DNA of 64,000 nucleotides from Aquabacterium sp. CECT 9606 (GTDB lineage Bacteria; Pseudomonadota; Gammaproteobacteria; Burkholderiales; Burkholderiaceae_C), in assembly GCF_918741295.1 (NCBI RefSeq), contig NZ_CAKKNB010000004.1, positions 124,001 through 188,000 on the forward strand. The letters are read 5' to 3'. The position numbers were made by a program, and so were the translations under genes. How positions within the stretch are numbered: the first letter of the stretch is position 1; each line of letters starts with the position of its first letter. Under the pieces are notes generated by a model, which had not been told where the DNA came from, did no database searches, and saw only the letters and a list, made by a program, of their open reading frames with translations. Of this stretch, positions 8,377 to 20,306 are shown one piece after another.

Positions 8377-11300
8377 TCAGTCCACCAATTCCCGCCAAGA
8401 CGTGCGGGTCGCGGAATAAGGCGTGCCTGATGGTGAGGTCTCGGTACTGGGAAGGTCTACCGGAACGGGCTCGTCGGTGACCTTGGCATTGCTGCCTGGG
8501 ATGATGAGCCGGGACCTTCCATCGGTCAACTTGATCCAAGTCAAACCCACGCCCAGGTAATTGCCCAGTTTGTTGCCGGCGATGCCCCCGGCCGAGGTCA
8601 ACGAGCCCCCCGTGGCGATGTTGAAGGTGTACAGCCAGGATGAGCCGCCGGAAGGGCTGCAAACGCTGCTGCCAGGGATCGCCGAGACCAAGGCCAAGGT
8701 GGTGTATTGCAGTTGCATGTCAACCGAAACGCGCTCGCCTTCCGTGGGCAGATCAACTCGCCAACCATTCTTGGTGGACCAGTCCACCGCATTGTTGGTT
8801 GAGGTGCGGGTCAGCCCCGCGGCGTCGGTCAGGGTTTGCTTGACGATGTCCGTGCGCGTGTAGCTCAGGTCGCCCAGGCCAGTGCCAGTCAAGGCATCCT
8901 TGACGGCGTAGACGGACTGCACTTGCCTGTTGGCAATGTCACTCAAGCCCAGATATTGGCCCGTGGCAACGAGCACGGCCGCGATCTCGCCGTTCACCAC
9001 GGCTGTTTCAGGCTTGATGGTGATGGGCTGAGGATTCCCGGATGGGTCCTTGAAACTGGCCAGCAGCAGGGCCTTGCCATGGGGAGCCACCTGGCTGTCG
9101 ATGTCAAAACGCCAGAGGTTGCCCAGGAGGTCGCCGCCATAAAAGCGCAAGGACGTGTTGTTGGTGGTGTCTTCGATCCAGGCGTTGATCTTGGCCAGGC
9201 CGTTGGGCGCGGCCCGGGTGCCCGCAGGGGTGGTCACTCCCGTCATGGTGGCGATGCCATTGGGGAAGTCAGAGACAGGTTGGCCAGTGTTCGCGTTGAG
9301 CACAAACAGGCGGCCATTGCCGTCGCCATCGGTGTTGTTGTAGCCCGATGTCACCACAACCACCCAGTCACCATTGGCGCGCTTGGTGACGACGGGGTTG
9401 CCGTAGGTCAAGCCCAGGTTGGGGTTTGTCGAGGCGTTATACGAGAATTCCCACAACACTTTGGGGTCGGTCGGGTTGGTGATGTCGAGCGCGTAGTAGG
9501 ACTTGCCACCGGCGTTAAGACCGCCCACCAAGATGGTCTTCCAGGCAGTGCCATCGTGGATATCGGCCACAGTAGGTGTGCCGTCCACGAAGAAATGGTG
9601 ATTGGTCTCGTAGTTGGTATCGGCCAAGCGGTACAGGTCAGGCATCACGGCCGAGGGAACATAGGCCCACAGCTCGGTGCCTGCGGGTGTGGTGCCAATG
9701 GCTTCCGCTGCGAAGGCATGCAACATGCCGTCGTTCGCGGCAGACATCACGACTGGGGAACGGTTGGCCTGCGCGCTCTTGAAAGCAGCGTAGCCAGCGT
9801 CGGTGTACTCAAACTCGGGCGTGCTCACGTAAACCGGAGAGGCGTTGATGATGTCGCCGAGGATCGACTCCCGCGAGCGGTACACCGTCACCGTTTCCGT
9901 GGACGTGCTGGCAGGCGGCCCCACGATGCTCTTGGTGTAGCTGTAGCTGCTCAGGCTGCCATCGCCCCGCAAATAGTTGACCAGGTTGGTGCCATTTTCT
10001 GCTGCGGCCTTGGGGTCGGTTTCAAGGCTTGCGCATTGCCCGGGAACAAGCGGCTTGGTGCAGAAATTGGTGAAGTTGCCGCCCAGGCCATCGGCACTCA
10101 GGTTGGCGTAGTTGAACTCCCGCCGAGTGGGTGTGGTGACGTTGGGCTGGCTGTAGTAAATGCGGCGTGCGGAAGGTGTGGTGCTGCCCATGCGGGCCGC
10201 GGCGCTCCAGACTTCGGTGGTGGTGTCGATCTCGCCGGTGGTGCCATCCAGGGTGTAGGACACCAGGTCGCCAGTCCAGACCTTGGTGGTGTACTTGGCC
10301 ACGAACACCTGGTTGTTCCTGCCCTCGACAGGTTGCAGTGAACTGGTGGCGGCCGACGACGAGGAACCAATGGTGCGCGTCACATTGGACAGGGCGGCGC
10401 TGATGGCCCGTGCCACGGCGCTTGGATCGGAAGCTGACCAGTATTGGCCACGTCCGTTGACTGCGGCGTGCCACAGGTCATCGACGTGGGTGATGCCTGA
10501 AGAGTTGCTCTCAGAGATCGGCCAAGTCTTGGTGCCGTTCTTGATGTCGTAGTAACTGCCGCTGGTCAGGTTGGGATTGAGGTAGTCCTCGTTGTAGGGC
10601 AGGATGCCGTTCATGCCCAGGCCCAGCGTGAAGGTGGTCATGTGCTGGTGCTCGGCCCGGTCTAGGCTGCTGATGGGAACCTCGTTGTTGCACACGTCGG
10701 TGTTCAGGGCGCCGGTGCAGTTGCCCAAGGCGCTGGTGCGCAAGTCGGTGGCGTAGTAGTACTGGGACACGTCGGCCAGGCTGTTGCTGGAGCCCCCAGA
10801 GCTGCTGATGACAGGGGTGCCTGGCGTGCCAGCCACAGCGGCATCGGTGGACACCGTGCTCAGGGTGGGAGCGGTGTCGGACACCGTGGCGCTTGCAGGT
10901 GCCACGGGGGTGCTGGGAGAGGGGGTGGGGATGGCCACCGTTCCCGTATTAACGCAAGTGCCCGAAAGGGTGGCGGTGCCCGAATCGGTCCAGGTGGTGG
11001 CGCCCGTGGGTGCGCCGCTGTCCACGTTTGAGATCAGTGCGGAACTTGTGGAGGTGATGGTGGGTGCGCCCCAGGCGGTGCTGCTATTGGTGTCAGAGGT
11101 GAGTGTGCCGTTGGTGGTGACTCGCGTCCGCGTGTAGGTGCCGACGACATCCTGAAGGGTTGTGATCTTTTCTTTTTTGGTCGATTGGGTGTAAGTCTGC
11201 GGCTGGGTGCTGAGTCGTCTCTTTCCGAATCCGCAGCCGCTTGATGTCTCGCTGTACCTGTTGCGTGTCCAAACCTGTGTGGTGGTGCGTGTGGCGATCA

Positions 11301-12687
11301 CCACTTTTTCGTGCTTGACAACCGTGTAAGGCGTTTGTGTGGTCGATACCATGGCGGCGCCATCCCACATTGGGCGGGCTTCCAGGCCGTCTTGCTGTCC
11401 AACGTTGGTGCTGCCGTCCAGCTTCAAGGGGCCAAAAGTGCCGCTTTCAGGAACTGTGTTGCTGCCGGTGTTCCAGTAACCATCGGTTGACAGGATGCTG
11501 TAGTTGCGCTGGCAGGCGTACTCCATTGGGTCATGGACTTGGCCCGGTGCCTTGTTGGCAAAGTAACGCCCGATCTTCGACAGGGCGCCGCGCAATGGGG
11601 TGGAATTGTCGACGTCAGCGCTGTAGAGGTCTGAGTAAAAAGTCACCTTTTGATTGTTGTCAAAAGGGGCCACTTCCAGGAACTTGTCGCCGGGCGCTGC
11701 GCTGGGATTGTTGATGGTGGTGAACCCCACCCGGTACTTTGAATCGATGGGGGTGAAGGCTCGGCCCACCGCACTGCGCATCATCAAATAACGCTTGCGG
11801 TAGTAAGCGTACCAATTGGCGTAGTTTTGCTGCTCTGTGGCCGTTCTGGTGTTGACCGTGATTTTGTCGAACACTGACGAAGTATTGGCGGCAGCAGCCA
11901 GGCACTCGTTGGCGAATCCGCCGTCGGTCGTGGTGTCCACCGAGCCGTCATTCTTGTACTTCCAGGCTGCACGCGGTTTGCTGCCCTTGTACTTGTGATA
12001 GACCGAATTGCCCAAACTGACGCCGACCGGTGGGCCCACCTTCCAAGCGGCTGAGGCGCTGGCATTGCCGACCACGTCCGTGATGGTCACCACCAAATTG
12101 GGCCTGTTCCAGCTTTTGACGGTGCCCAGCATCCAGTTGGGGCTGGGCGGGTTGGCATCGTTTGGAGTGGGGATGACGTTGGCGATGCCTACCCTTGCAC
12201 CGACAACGAAAGTGCCCGAGCTGGCACCCGATACCTGGAAGGTCCTGTCCCCGGTTCCCATGGCAATGGGTGTGAGAAGGTCGTAAGAAGTCGACAGGTC
12301 CATCTGGAAACCGTCCGTCGGCGCCGAACTCAACAGCGCGTTGGGGTACAGGCTTCCGTCGGGTTTGACAGGCCGGTTGGTGGTGTAGTCATAGGCGGGG
12401 TCAAAGGCCACGCCATTGCATTGGATCGACTTGTAGCCCCAGGAGTCTCTGGCCGTTTGGTTGTCGCCCATGTTGTCCGGCAGGTATTCCCAGCCCATGC
12501 TGCCCGAATCGTCAAGGATGAACATGACGTTGGGCTTGGCGGTGATGTCCGAGGTGGTCGCCAGTGGCGTGTTGGAAATATCCGTGGCGGCAAGCACAGC
12601 AGGGTTGAGCGCCACCAGCCCGATCAGTGCCGCCAGCAAAATCCGTTGGACTGGGTTCTGCACGGTGAAGTTGTAAAGGGATTTCAT
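8377..12687 (-). CDS. pilY1: PilY1, type IV pilus tip-associated adhesin and assembly factor
   Basis: A 1436-residue secreted protein. A signal peptide (about 1-33, ending LNPAVLAA) is followed by a von Willebrand A-like region with the MIDAS motif DDSGSM (59-64) and, in the C-terminal half, the PilY1 beta-propeller (ASPVYVSTPEFEYTDAGYAA, then SAANDGMLHAF and LWAYVPSAVM). A calcium-binding loop, NTDGDGNGRLFVL, lies near residues 1114-1126. PilY1 promotes pilus extension and surface sensing and binds calcium. The start at 12687 has GAAGGA upstream; an in-frame start at 12723 would precede the signal peptide by 12 residues. A repetitive Ser/Thr-rich insert lies around residues 500-650. Confidence 0.93.
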   Translation of the reverse strand: MKSLYNFTVQNPVQRILLAALIGLVALNPAVLAATDISNTPLATTSDITAKPNVMFILDDSGSMGWEYLPDNMGDNQTARDSWGYKSIQCNGVAFDPAYDYTTNRPVKPDGSLYPNALLSSAPTDGFQMDLSTSYDLLTPIAMGTGDRTFQVSGASSGTFVVGARVGIANVIPTPNDANPPSPNWMLGTVKSWNRPNLVVTITDVVGNASASAAWKVGPPVGVSLGNSVYHKYKGSKPRAAWKYKNDGSVDTTTDGGFANECLAAAANTSSVFDKITVNTRTATEQQNYANWYAYYRKRYLMMRSAVGRAFTPIDSKYRVGFTTINNPSAAPGDKFLEVAPFDNNQKVTFYSDLYSADVDNSTPLRGALSKIGRYFANKAPGQVHDPMEYACQRNYSILSTDGYWNTGSNTVPESGTFGPLKLDGSTNVGQQDGLEARPMWDGAAMVSTTQTPYTVVKHEKVVIATRTTTQVWTRNRYSETSSGCGFGKRRLSTQPQTYTQSTKKEKITTLQDVVGTYTRTRVTTNGTLTSDTNSSTAWGAPTITSTSSALISNVDSGAPTGATTWTDSGTATLSGTCVNTGTVAIPTPSPSTPVAPASATVSDTAPTLSTVSTDAAVAGTPGTPVISSSGGSSNSLADVSQYYYATDLRTSALGNCTGALNTDVCNNEVPISSLDRAEHQHMTTFTLGLGMNGILPYNEDYLNPNLTSGSYYDIKNGTKTWPISESNSSGITHVDDLWHAAVNGRGQYWSASDPSAVARAISAALSNVTRTIGSSSSAATSSLQPVEGRNNQVFVAKYTTKVWTGDLVSYTLDGTTGEIDTTTEVWSAAARMGSTTPSARRIYYSQPNVTTPTRREFNYANLSADGLGGNFTNFCTKPLVPGQCASLETDPKAAAENGTNLVNYLRGDGSLSSYSYTKSIVGPPASTSTETVTVYRSRESILGDIINASPVYVSTPEFEYTDAGYAAFKSAQANRSPVVMSAANDGMLHAFAAEAIGTTPAGTELWAYVPSAVMPDLYRLADTNYETNHHFFVDGTPTVADIHDGTAWKTILVGGLNAGGKSYYALDITNPTDPKVLWEFSYNASTNPNLGLTYGNPVVTKRANGDWVVVVTSGYNNTDGDGNGRLFVLNANTGQPVSDFPNGIATMTGVTTPAGTRAAPNGLAKINAWIEDTTNNTSLRFYGGDLLGNLWRFDIDSQVAPHGKALLLASFKDPSGNPQPITIKPETAVVNGEIAAVLVATGQYLGLSDIANRQVQSVYAVKDALTGTGLGDLSYTRTDIVKQTLTDAAGLTRTSTNNAVDWSTKNGWRVDLPTEGERVSVDMQLQYTTLALVSAIPGSSVCSPSGGSSWLYTFNIATGGSLTSAGGIAGNKLGNYLGVGLTWIKLTDGRSRLIIPGSNAKVTDEPVPVDLPSTETSPSGTPYSATRTSWRELVD

Positions 12688-12722
12688 GGTGACTTCCTTC
12701 TGTGCCGCAAGGCAAGGGCACA

Positions 12723-13442
12723 TTACTGGTGCACGATGGTTTCAACGAAGCTGGTGGTGTTCCGCGCGCCAATCACGCGAACCACGATGCGGTAGTACAC
12801 GCCTTGGTAGGCCCCGCCGGGAACTGTGCCGGGGGAGATAAGCCGCTTTCCGCTTCCGGTCTTGATTTCGCCGCGCTTGGGGGCGGCCGCCGGGCCCGTG
12901 TCTGTTCCCTCTGAGCCTCCTTCCACGGTTTTCGGTCGAGCGCAAACGTTGCCAGCGTTGCCTGGTGCGCCCGTTGCAGAGCACAGCCGAAACACCACAT
13001 AGCGCATCTTGTTGCCGTTGAACTCAATCTCGTCCGATGGGCGGACCAGGCAGGTGGCCATGGCGGTGTTGGTGGCGTAGGCGCAGCTGTTCAGGTCCCA
13101 GTTGATCAACTCGCGGCTCGCTTCCGAGGTTCGTTGGCCAGTCGCATCGATGCTTTCGTGGGCAATGGCGTAGTAGCCCACTGCCTCGTTGTTGACGTTG
13201 CGGTCAATAGCGGAGGCGGGGCCGAAAACCGTGGCGATCGCCGCTTGGGTGGCTTTGTCCGCGGCAGCGGTGGCATCTTGCTTGAAGCCCAGGTTGCCCA
13301 TCACCAAGGCGCTGGTGTCCACCGAGCGCACCAGCGCTACACCGGCCAGTGATAGAGCCACCAGGGCCAGAAGGGCGAACAGCAGCGAAACGCCTCGTTC
13401 CCGCGTGGAATGGCCACGGCATGAAGGCCAGTGATTGATCAT
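12723..13442 (-). CDS. pilX: PilX-type minor pilin/assembly protein
   Basis: A 239-residue protein with the PilX N-terminal pattern: a basic leader ending RERGVSLLFALLALVALSLA, which provides the prepilin peptidase region and hydrophobic helix, followed by a globular part ending in TSFVETIVHQ. PilX is a minor pilin of the PilVWXY1 priming complex at the pilus tip. The start at 13442 has AAGGAG about 7 nt upstream; the open frame extends further but without pilin features. It lies between pilW and pilY1 on the same strand. Confidence 0.85.
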   Translation of the reverse strand: MINHWPSCRGHSTRERGVSLLFALLALVALSLAGVALVRSVDTSALVMGNLGFKQDATAAADKATQAAIATVFGPASAIDRNVNNEAVGYYAIAHESIDATGQRTSEASRELINWDLNSCAYATNTAMATCLVRPSDEIEFNGNKMRYVVFRLCSATGAPGNAGNVCARPKTVEGGSEGTDTGPAAAPKRGEIKTGSGKRLISPGTVPGGAYQGVYYRIVVRVIGARNTTSFVETIVHQ

Positions 13443-13453
13443 GGAAAGCTCCT

Positions 13454-14572
13454 TCACGATGCCGCCTTCCAGAGCATGTTGCGCAATGGGATGACGGTGT
13501 CGTACAGCTTGTAGCGGTACCTGCGGTAGTCGTCTCCCAAGGGGCTGAGGTCGATCGCGACGCACCGGCGGTTGGTGTGGCAAACGGTCGAGCCTGCGAC
13601 GGTGTCGTCTTCAGTGCCGACATCCCACTCCAAGAATTGGGGTGTGGGGTCTGCCTCTTCCCGTCTCGCGGGCTGGGCACTTCGTGCCACGATCAGCACA
13701 CGGACGGACAGCACCTCACGCCAACCTGCGTTCGTGGTGGGCGTGGTGGCGTCGTAGGTGTCGACCGCCCGGATGCCATCGGCGGGAGCGGTGTCCTTGC
13801 CATACAGAGCCCGAAGCATCACCACCTGCGGTTGCACATCTTGCGCATCGCCCCACGTGCCGCCGTTCGTCAATTGCCTGACCTGCAAGGATCGGGTGAG
13901 GTTGTTGACCGAGAACTCCTGCATCGACAGGCCGCCCACGTTGAGAAGGTAGCTGTCTATGGGGTAGGTGCCGGCCGACGCACTGCCGGCATTCCAAGGG
14001 GATGTCGAGGCGACCGCGTGCGGGATCTTGTTGTTCACCGGGGTGCTGGAGGCCTGGAAGACTCGGCAGTCGGTGGTGGTGATGTCGGTGGGCATGGCAA
14101 CCACCAGGTCGCCCGCCGCGGCACCAAAGGAGGACTCGACTGAGAATTCTGTATTGGCGGAGGTGTGGGCGACGTTGACCAGCATTGGCACTGAGAAGGA
14201 AGTCTTGGTGCCGCGCAAGACGGTGATGGTGTCAGAGCCGTCCGTGCCCGCGCTGATGATCACCGGGGCCAGCGTGAAGCTGGCGGCAGGCATCGAGTCG
14301 AACTGGTAGTTGACCCTGCACCCCAATGAGTCCGGGATCGCGCTGAAGCCATAACCGGACATGCCCAGTTCCCGTTGCAGGGAGAACAGACCCAGGGCGC
14401 CGCTGATCTGCGCGTCTGCGCCACCCGTGATGGTGCGCTTGCTGCCCTCCGACATCACCATCACTTGCGCGATGGCCACGATGGCCAGCATGCCCAGCAC
14501 CACGCCCACCATCAATTCGATGAGGGTGAAGCCCTGCTGGGGGGGGCGAGAGGTGCGAGTGCGCTTGCTCAT
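13454..14572 (-). CDS. pilW: PilW-type minor pilin
   Basis: A 372-residue protein starting MSKRTRTSRPPQQGFTLIEL. The G-FTLIE sequence is a canonical type III signal peptide cleaved by PilD, followed by a hydrophobic helix (MVGVVLGMLAIVAIAQVMV). The large C-terminal domain fits PilW, the largest of the minor pilins. The start at 14572 lies one base after the pilV stop, so translation is probably coupled. Its stop is 11 bp before pilX. Confidence 0.9.
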   Translation of the reverse strand: MSKRTRTSRPPQQGFTLIELMVGVVLGMLAIVAIAQVMVMSEGSKRTITGGADAQISGALGLFSLQRELGMSGYGFSAIPDSLGCRVNYQFDSMPAASFTLAPVIISAGTDGSDTITVLRGTKTSFSVPMLVNVAHTSANTEFSVESSFGAAAGDLVVAMPTDITTTDCRVFQASSTPVNNKIPHAVASTSPWNAGSASAGTYPIDSYLLNVGGLSMQEFSVNNLTRSLQVRQLTNGGTWGDAQDVQPQVVMLRALYGKDTAPADGIRAVDTYDATTPTTNAGWREVLSVRVLIVARSAQPARREEADPTPQFLEWDVGTEDDTVAGSTVCHTNRRCVAIDLSPLGDDYRRYRYKLYDTVIPLRNMLWKAAS

Positions 14573-14573
14573 G

Positions 14574-14984
14574 TCAACCCTGGATGGTGGTTTCGGAGAC
14601 GTATTTGTGGGCTGTGCCATCCGGGGGCGTCCAGTTGATCTGGATCGTCACCTCGCGGTCGGTGTTCACTGTGACGTTGGCGGCGCCTCCCGGCAGCGAC
14701 GCGGCCACCTTGTCTTTCCAGGCCTGGCACCGCTTGTAGGCCCCGCAAGCGGTGTCCGTGTAGTCACCGAGGTGGTCTGCGTCCGACCACATCAGTCCTG
14801 TCAGTTCGTTGGCCAGGTAGGCTGCATCGGTGCGCACCTTGGACGCGCCTTGCGCCTGGTTCATGTTGGCTTGCAAGCCCACCAGCGCCAGCACGCCAAC
14901 GCTGAACAGCAAGACGCTCACCAGCACCTCGATCAGCATGAAGCCTCGCGCTGAATGCTTTTGGGGAAGTGGTTGGCTGCGCAT
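14574..14984 (-). CDS. pilV: PilV-type minor pilin
   Basis: A 136-residue prepilin with cleavage site SARG-FMLIEVLVSVLLFSVG and the PilV-like GLQANMNQAQGASKVRTDA segment. It lies 3 bp after fimT and 1 bp before pilW on the same strand, in conserved order. PilV is part of the minor pilin initiation complex. Confidence 0.9.
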   Translation of the reverse strand: MRSQPLPQKHSARGFMLIEVLVSVLLFSVGVLALVGLQANMNQAQGASKVRTDAAYLANELTGLMWSDADHLGDYTDTACGAYKRCQAWKDKVAASLPGGAANVTVNTDREVTIQINWTPPDGTAHKYVSETTIQG

Positions 14985-14987
14985 GGT

Positions 14988-15623
14988 TCAGCTCCCTGGG
15001 CAGTAGCGTGGATCGGTGGTGCTGGCCACGGCCTCATCACAGACCAGGCTGCGGCCACCCGTTGAAATCAAAATTTTGTAGCGGCGGTGGTCGTTGCCAT
15101 CGGTGCCGTCGTTGATCCGGATTTGGCCAATCGGGCCGGCATTGGCCACCTGGCCAAACGCATTGAAGGTGATGCTGGTGGCATCGGTCGTGGTATCGCG
15201 CTGTTTGGCCGAAACCGTCACGCCATCGCCACCATCACCAATGGGCCGGGCCGCCACCGTTTGAGGCGCGGTCGTATCGGAAGGAGCCACCGAGCACTTG
15301 CTGGTCGGGTCGGTCAGGCTAACCACCCATGAACCGCCGGTGGCGCTGGTGGTGCAGTCGTCGCTCAGCACCTTGGGATCACTGGTCGTGACCATCCAGA
15401 AGGTGACGCTTTGGTTGCGGCGAACTGCTTCGGCCCGCGCCTTTTGCAGGCCTTCTTGAATGGATTCGGCCGTGTTGCGGATGCGCGCGTTCACCATCCA
15501 GGCGCCCACGCTGGGCATGGCCGACGCCATCAGGATGCCGAGCACGGCCAGGGTGACAGCCACCTCGACCATGGAGAAACCGCGTTGACCTCGACTGGTT
15601 TGCCTGAGACTGCACGAAACCAT
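14988..15623 (-). CDS. fimT: FimT/GspH-family pseudopilin
   Basis: A 211-residue pseudopilin, first gene of the minor pilin operon. The prepilin signal is QRG-FSMVEVAVTLAVLGILM, followed by NARIRNTAESIQEGLQKARA, typical of FimT/GspH. FimT-type pilins have been linked to DNA binding during natural transformation in some bacteria; whether this copy does so is unknown. The operon promoter should lie in 15624-15760, where I did not see a convincing consensus. Confidence 0.88.
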   Translation of the reverse strand: MVSCSLRQTSRGQRGFSMVEVAVTLAVLGILMASAMPSVGAWMVNARIRNTAESIQEGLQKARAEAVRRNQSVTFWMVTTSDPKVLSDDCTTSATGGSWVVSLTDPTSKCSVAPSDTTAPQTVAARPIGDGGDGVTVSAKQRDTTTDATSITFNAFGQVANAGPIGQIRINDGTDGNDHRRYKILISTGGRSLVCDEAVASTTDPRYCPGS

Positions 15624-15760
15624 TTTTCAAACCCCTTGAACACACGAATGGACCATTCACGTGGCCGATTCTAGGAAGGGGCTTTCTGAGGCGTGCGGCA
15701 ATAATTGGCAGTAAAAAGACCCAGTTCGACGGACGGTCGGTGGGTCCGACAGACGGTTTC

Positions 15761-16732
15761 TCAGCGTGGGCTGGACACCATTCTGAGCACGTCCACGTAG
15801 GAAGGTGAGGGGGGAACAACGCCCCTTTCGCGCAACACCTGGTGCAATGCAGGCAAGCGGAAATAGGGCACCGAGGCCATGAAATGGTGCTCGATGTGGA
15901 AGTTGACCCGGATCGGCGCCACCGTCATGCGAGCTAGGAAACCGGCGCGCGTGCTGCGGGTGTTGCGCAGCATGTTGCCACTGCGCTCGGTGCACGCGTG
16001 CTCGGCCATGGACCGCAGGCGCATGAACACGCCGAAGGTGGTGAGATAAGCAACCCACCAGGCCGAGTAGACCCACAAGTGGCCCATCAGTGCCAGTGTC
16101 GTTGCCAGCAATGCATGCAGCACGATGAAGCCGCTCATGTGGCGCAGGCCTTCAGCCGCGTAGTGATGCCAGCGTCGGCCATCGCGCGGCAGCTTGACGA
16201 TGTCGGCGGCCACGGTCCACTTCAGCACGCCGATGTCCATCAGCACCTGGCCCACCACGCGGCGCAGGCCGCTCAGCCCGCTGATGTCGCGCAGGAACTT
16301 GCGGCGCACCGACGACCGCGATGCTGGAAAAGGTTGGACCAGGCTCAGGTCGGGATCGCCCTCCTGGTTGGTGTGCGCATGGTGCTTGAGGTGGTGTTCG
16401 CGGTATCGAGCCACATCGACCCAGATCCAGCGCCCCGCCAACCAGTCGGCAGCGTGGTTGTTCAGCCAGCGCGTCTTGAACAAGGTGCCGTGCGCGCCCT
16501 CATGCAGCAAGATGGCCAAGGCCAGTTGGCGGCCACCCAGCACCACCACCACTGCGAGGTAGGTCAACGGGTTCGGAAACCAGACCAAGGCGGCAAAGCA
16601 CAAGGCGATCACGCCCCACGTGAAGGCCAACGCCGACCAACCGGCCAGGTCGGATCGTGCGGTGAAGCGTGCGATTTCTTCGCGGCTGAGGACGTCGGAC
16701 GGACGCATGCGTTGTGGCTTGGCGGTGCTCAT
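15761..16732 (-). CDS. Membrane fatty acid desaturase
   Basis: A 323-residue di-iron membrane desaturase. All three histidine boxes are present: HEGAH (77-81), HHLKHH (113-118) and FHIEHH (278-283). Several hydrophobic helices lie between them (about 32-75 and 200-235). Such enzymes introduce double bonds into acyl chains of membrane lipids. A TTG at 16759 overlaps the stop of the PaaX-like gene and would add nine residues; the ATG at 16732 is chosen. The gene directly follows the PaaX-like regulator on the same strand, which suggests that regulator controls it. Confidence 0.85.
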   Translation of the reverse strand: MSTAKPQRMRPSDVLSREEIARFTARSDLAGWSALAFTWGVIALCFAALVWFPNPLTYLAVVVVLGGRQLALAILLHEGAHGTLFKTRWLNNHAADWLAGRWIWVDVARYREHHLKHHAHTNQEGDPDLSLVQPFPASRSSVRRKFLRDISGLSGLRRVVGQVLMDIGVLKWTVAADIVKLPRDGRRWHHYAAEGLRHMSGFIVLHALLATTLALMGHLWVYSAWWVAYLTTFGVFMRLRSMAEHACTERSGNMLRNTRSTRAGFLARMTVAPIRVNFHIEHHFMASVPYFRLPALHQVLRERGVVPPSPSYVDVLRMVSSPR

Positions 16733-16755
16733 GGTGACAGGGCCTGGTTGGATGA

Positions 16756-17589
16756 TCAATGAGGCAATGAAGATGAGGCGGACTTGCCGGCGATGGGTGT
16801 CGGGGCATCGACCTTGGCATGGAACTGGCGCCAGATGCCATGCCCCAACTGGTCGAAGTCCTGCACCGCCTGCATGAAGCGATCGCGGCTCTGGATGTCC
16901 ACCAGGGGCGCGGGCAACAGAGGATCGAACACCACTTGTCGGATCGCCTTGCGGCCCAGCAGGTAGGACTCGCGCGCGGCGTCTTCAATGGGCAGTTGCT
17001 TGGCGCGCGCTGTCCATTGCGACAGCTGCGATTGGATGTGCGTGTAAGCCTCATTCAGCTCTTGGCTGTGCCACAGCTGGGGGATGCGCGCCTCGCGCTC
17101 CTGGTCAAACTCCGTGGCGATGAACACACAGGCTTCGCGCTCCAGACCGAGTGTGTGCAGCCGCTTGCGCACGGTGTCGATGCCGCCTTGCAGGTTGTCG
17201 GGGCGCACGAACAAGCCGCGCTCCAGCTCGCGCAGGCCCACCATCTGCAGTGCACGGTCGCGGTGCCGCAGGGCGACCCGATCGCTGCGGCCCAGGGCCC
17301 CGCAATGCACGGCGATGTGACCACCTTGCCAGGGTCTGACGCGCTGGCTGGCGCTGCGCCAGGTGGCCACGTCGGCCGCCAAGTGGCTGGCGCTGGCGCT
17401 GAGCTGGTAGACGCCGCGGCCCACTGATTCAATCATGTCGTCTGCCGACAGGCGGGCCAATGCCACGCGAAGGTTGTTGGCCGGGATGCCGAACAGGGCG
17501 GCGGCGGCCAGCAGGTGCCGAACAGGCAGGTGATCGCTGCCGGCGGCCAGCAGCAGATCAAGGATGAGGTTTTTGGCGGTGACGCTCAT
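16756..17589 (-). CDS. PaaX-like transcriptional regulator
   Basis: A 277-residue protein with an N-terminal winged helix-turn-helix (LLAAAALFGIPANNLRVALA followed by LSADDMIESVGRGVYQLS) and a C-terminal region resembling PaaX-family regulators, including a PLLPAPLVD segment close to the typical DPLLP motif. PaaX repressors bind acyl-CoA effectors such as phenylacetyl-CoA. No paa genes are nearby and the gene precedes a fatty acid desaturase, so an acyl-CoA-linked lipid role is more likely. A nested inverted repeat lies just upstream of its start. Confidence 0.75.
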   Translation of the reverse strand: MSVTAKNLILDLLLAAGSDHLPVRHLLAAAALFGIPANNLRVALARLSADDMIESVGRGVYQLSASASHLAADVATWRSASQRVRPWQGGHIAVHCGALGRSDRVALRHRDRALQMVGLRELERGLFVRPDNLQGGIDTVRKRLHTLGLEREACVFIATEFDQEREARIPQLWHSQELNEAYTHIQSQLSQWTARAKQLPIEDAARESYLLGRKAIRQVVFDPLLPAPLVDIQSRDRFMQAVQDFDQLGHGIWRQFHAKVDAPTPIAGKSASSSLPH

Positions 17590-17593
17590 GAAT

Positions 17594-17630
17594 ATTACAA
17601 GCAATCATTATTTATGATTTTTCCTGTAAT
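17594..17630. promoter_or_regulatory. Nested inverted repeat upstream of the PaaX-like gene, probable operator
   Basis: Two nearly concentric inverted repeats lie in an AT-rich stretch directly before the start at 17589. The outer arms are ATTACA (17594-17599) and TGTAAT (17625-17630). The inner arms are AATCAT (17603-17608) and ATGATT (17614-17619). The position fits autoregulation by the adjacent PaaX-like protein, but that assignment is inference. Confidence 0.5.
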
Positions 17631-17739
17631 GTATTGAGGGGCGGGCGTGGCGTCAAGGGGATTTTTGAGCGTTGTATGGGCAGCGCGGGGTGGCGCAGCA
17701 CGAATGCGGCCGTGGCAGGCCACCAGCGGGGCGAAACAA

Positions 17740-17772
17740 GGGCTGGGGCGGCTTCCGGCGGCGCCCCAGCCC
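17740..17772 (-). terminator. Hairpin terminator after malic enzyme gene
   Basis: Perfect 10-bp arms at 17740-17749 and 17763-17772 (GGGCTGGGGC/GCCCCAGCCC). On the minus strand they are followed by CTTGTTTC. The hairpin lies about 33 bp beyond the maeB stop. The T tract is weak, so efficiency is uncertain. Confidence 0.6.
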
Positions 17773-17804
17773 GCGCCCCGCGCTGCAACCAACAGCCAGC
17801 TACA

Positions 17805-20117
<2,313 letters not shown>

Positions 20118-20306
20118 GGCAGGCAATTCAGGGCTCAGCAAGGGCGGCCATGGTAAGCCAATTGCCTTGCCTGTTGATGCCGTCCGTCGTGAGGCATTCC
20201 CCTTCCTGGGGCGAACCCTGCCTGAAATCACCCCCAATTGCCCTGGCGCGCTTAAGTTAGGTGCCCAAAAGCCGATGTCCCCTTGGATGTTGCCCATGAC
20301 CTGTCC

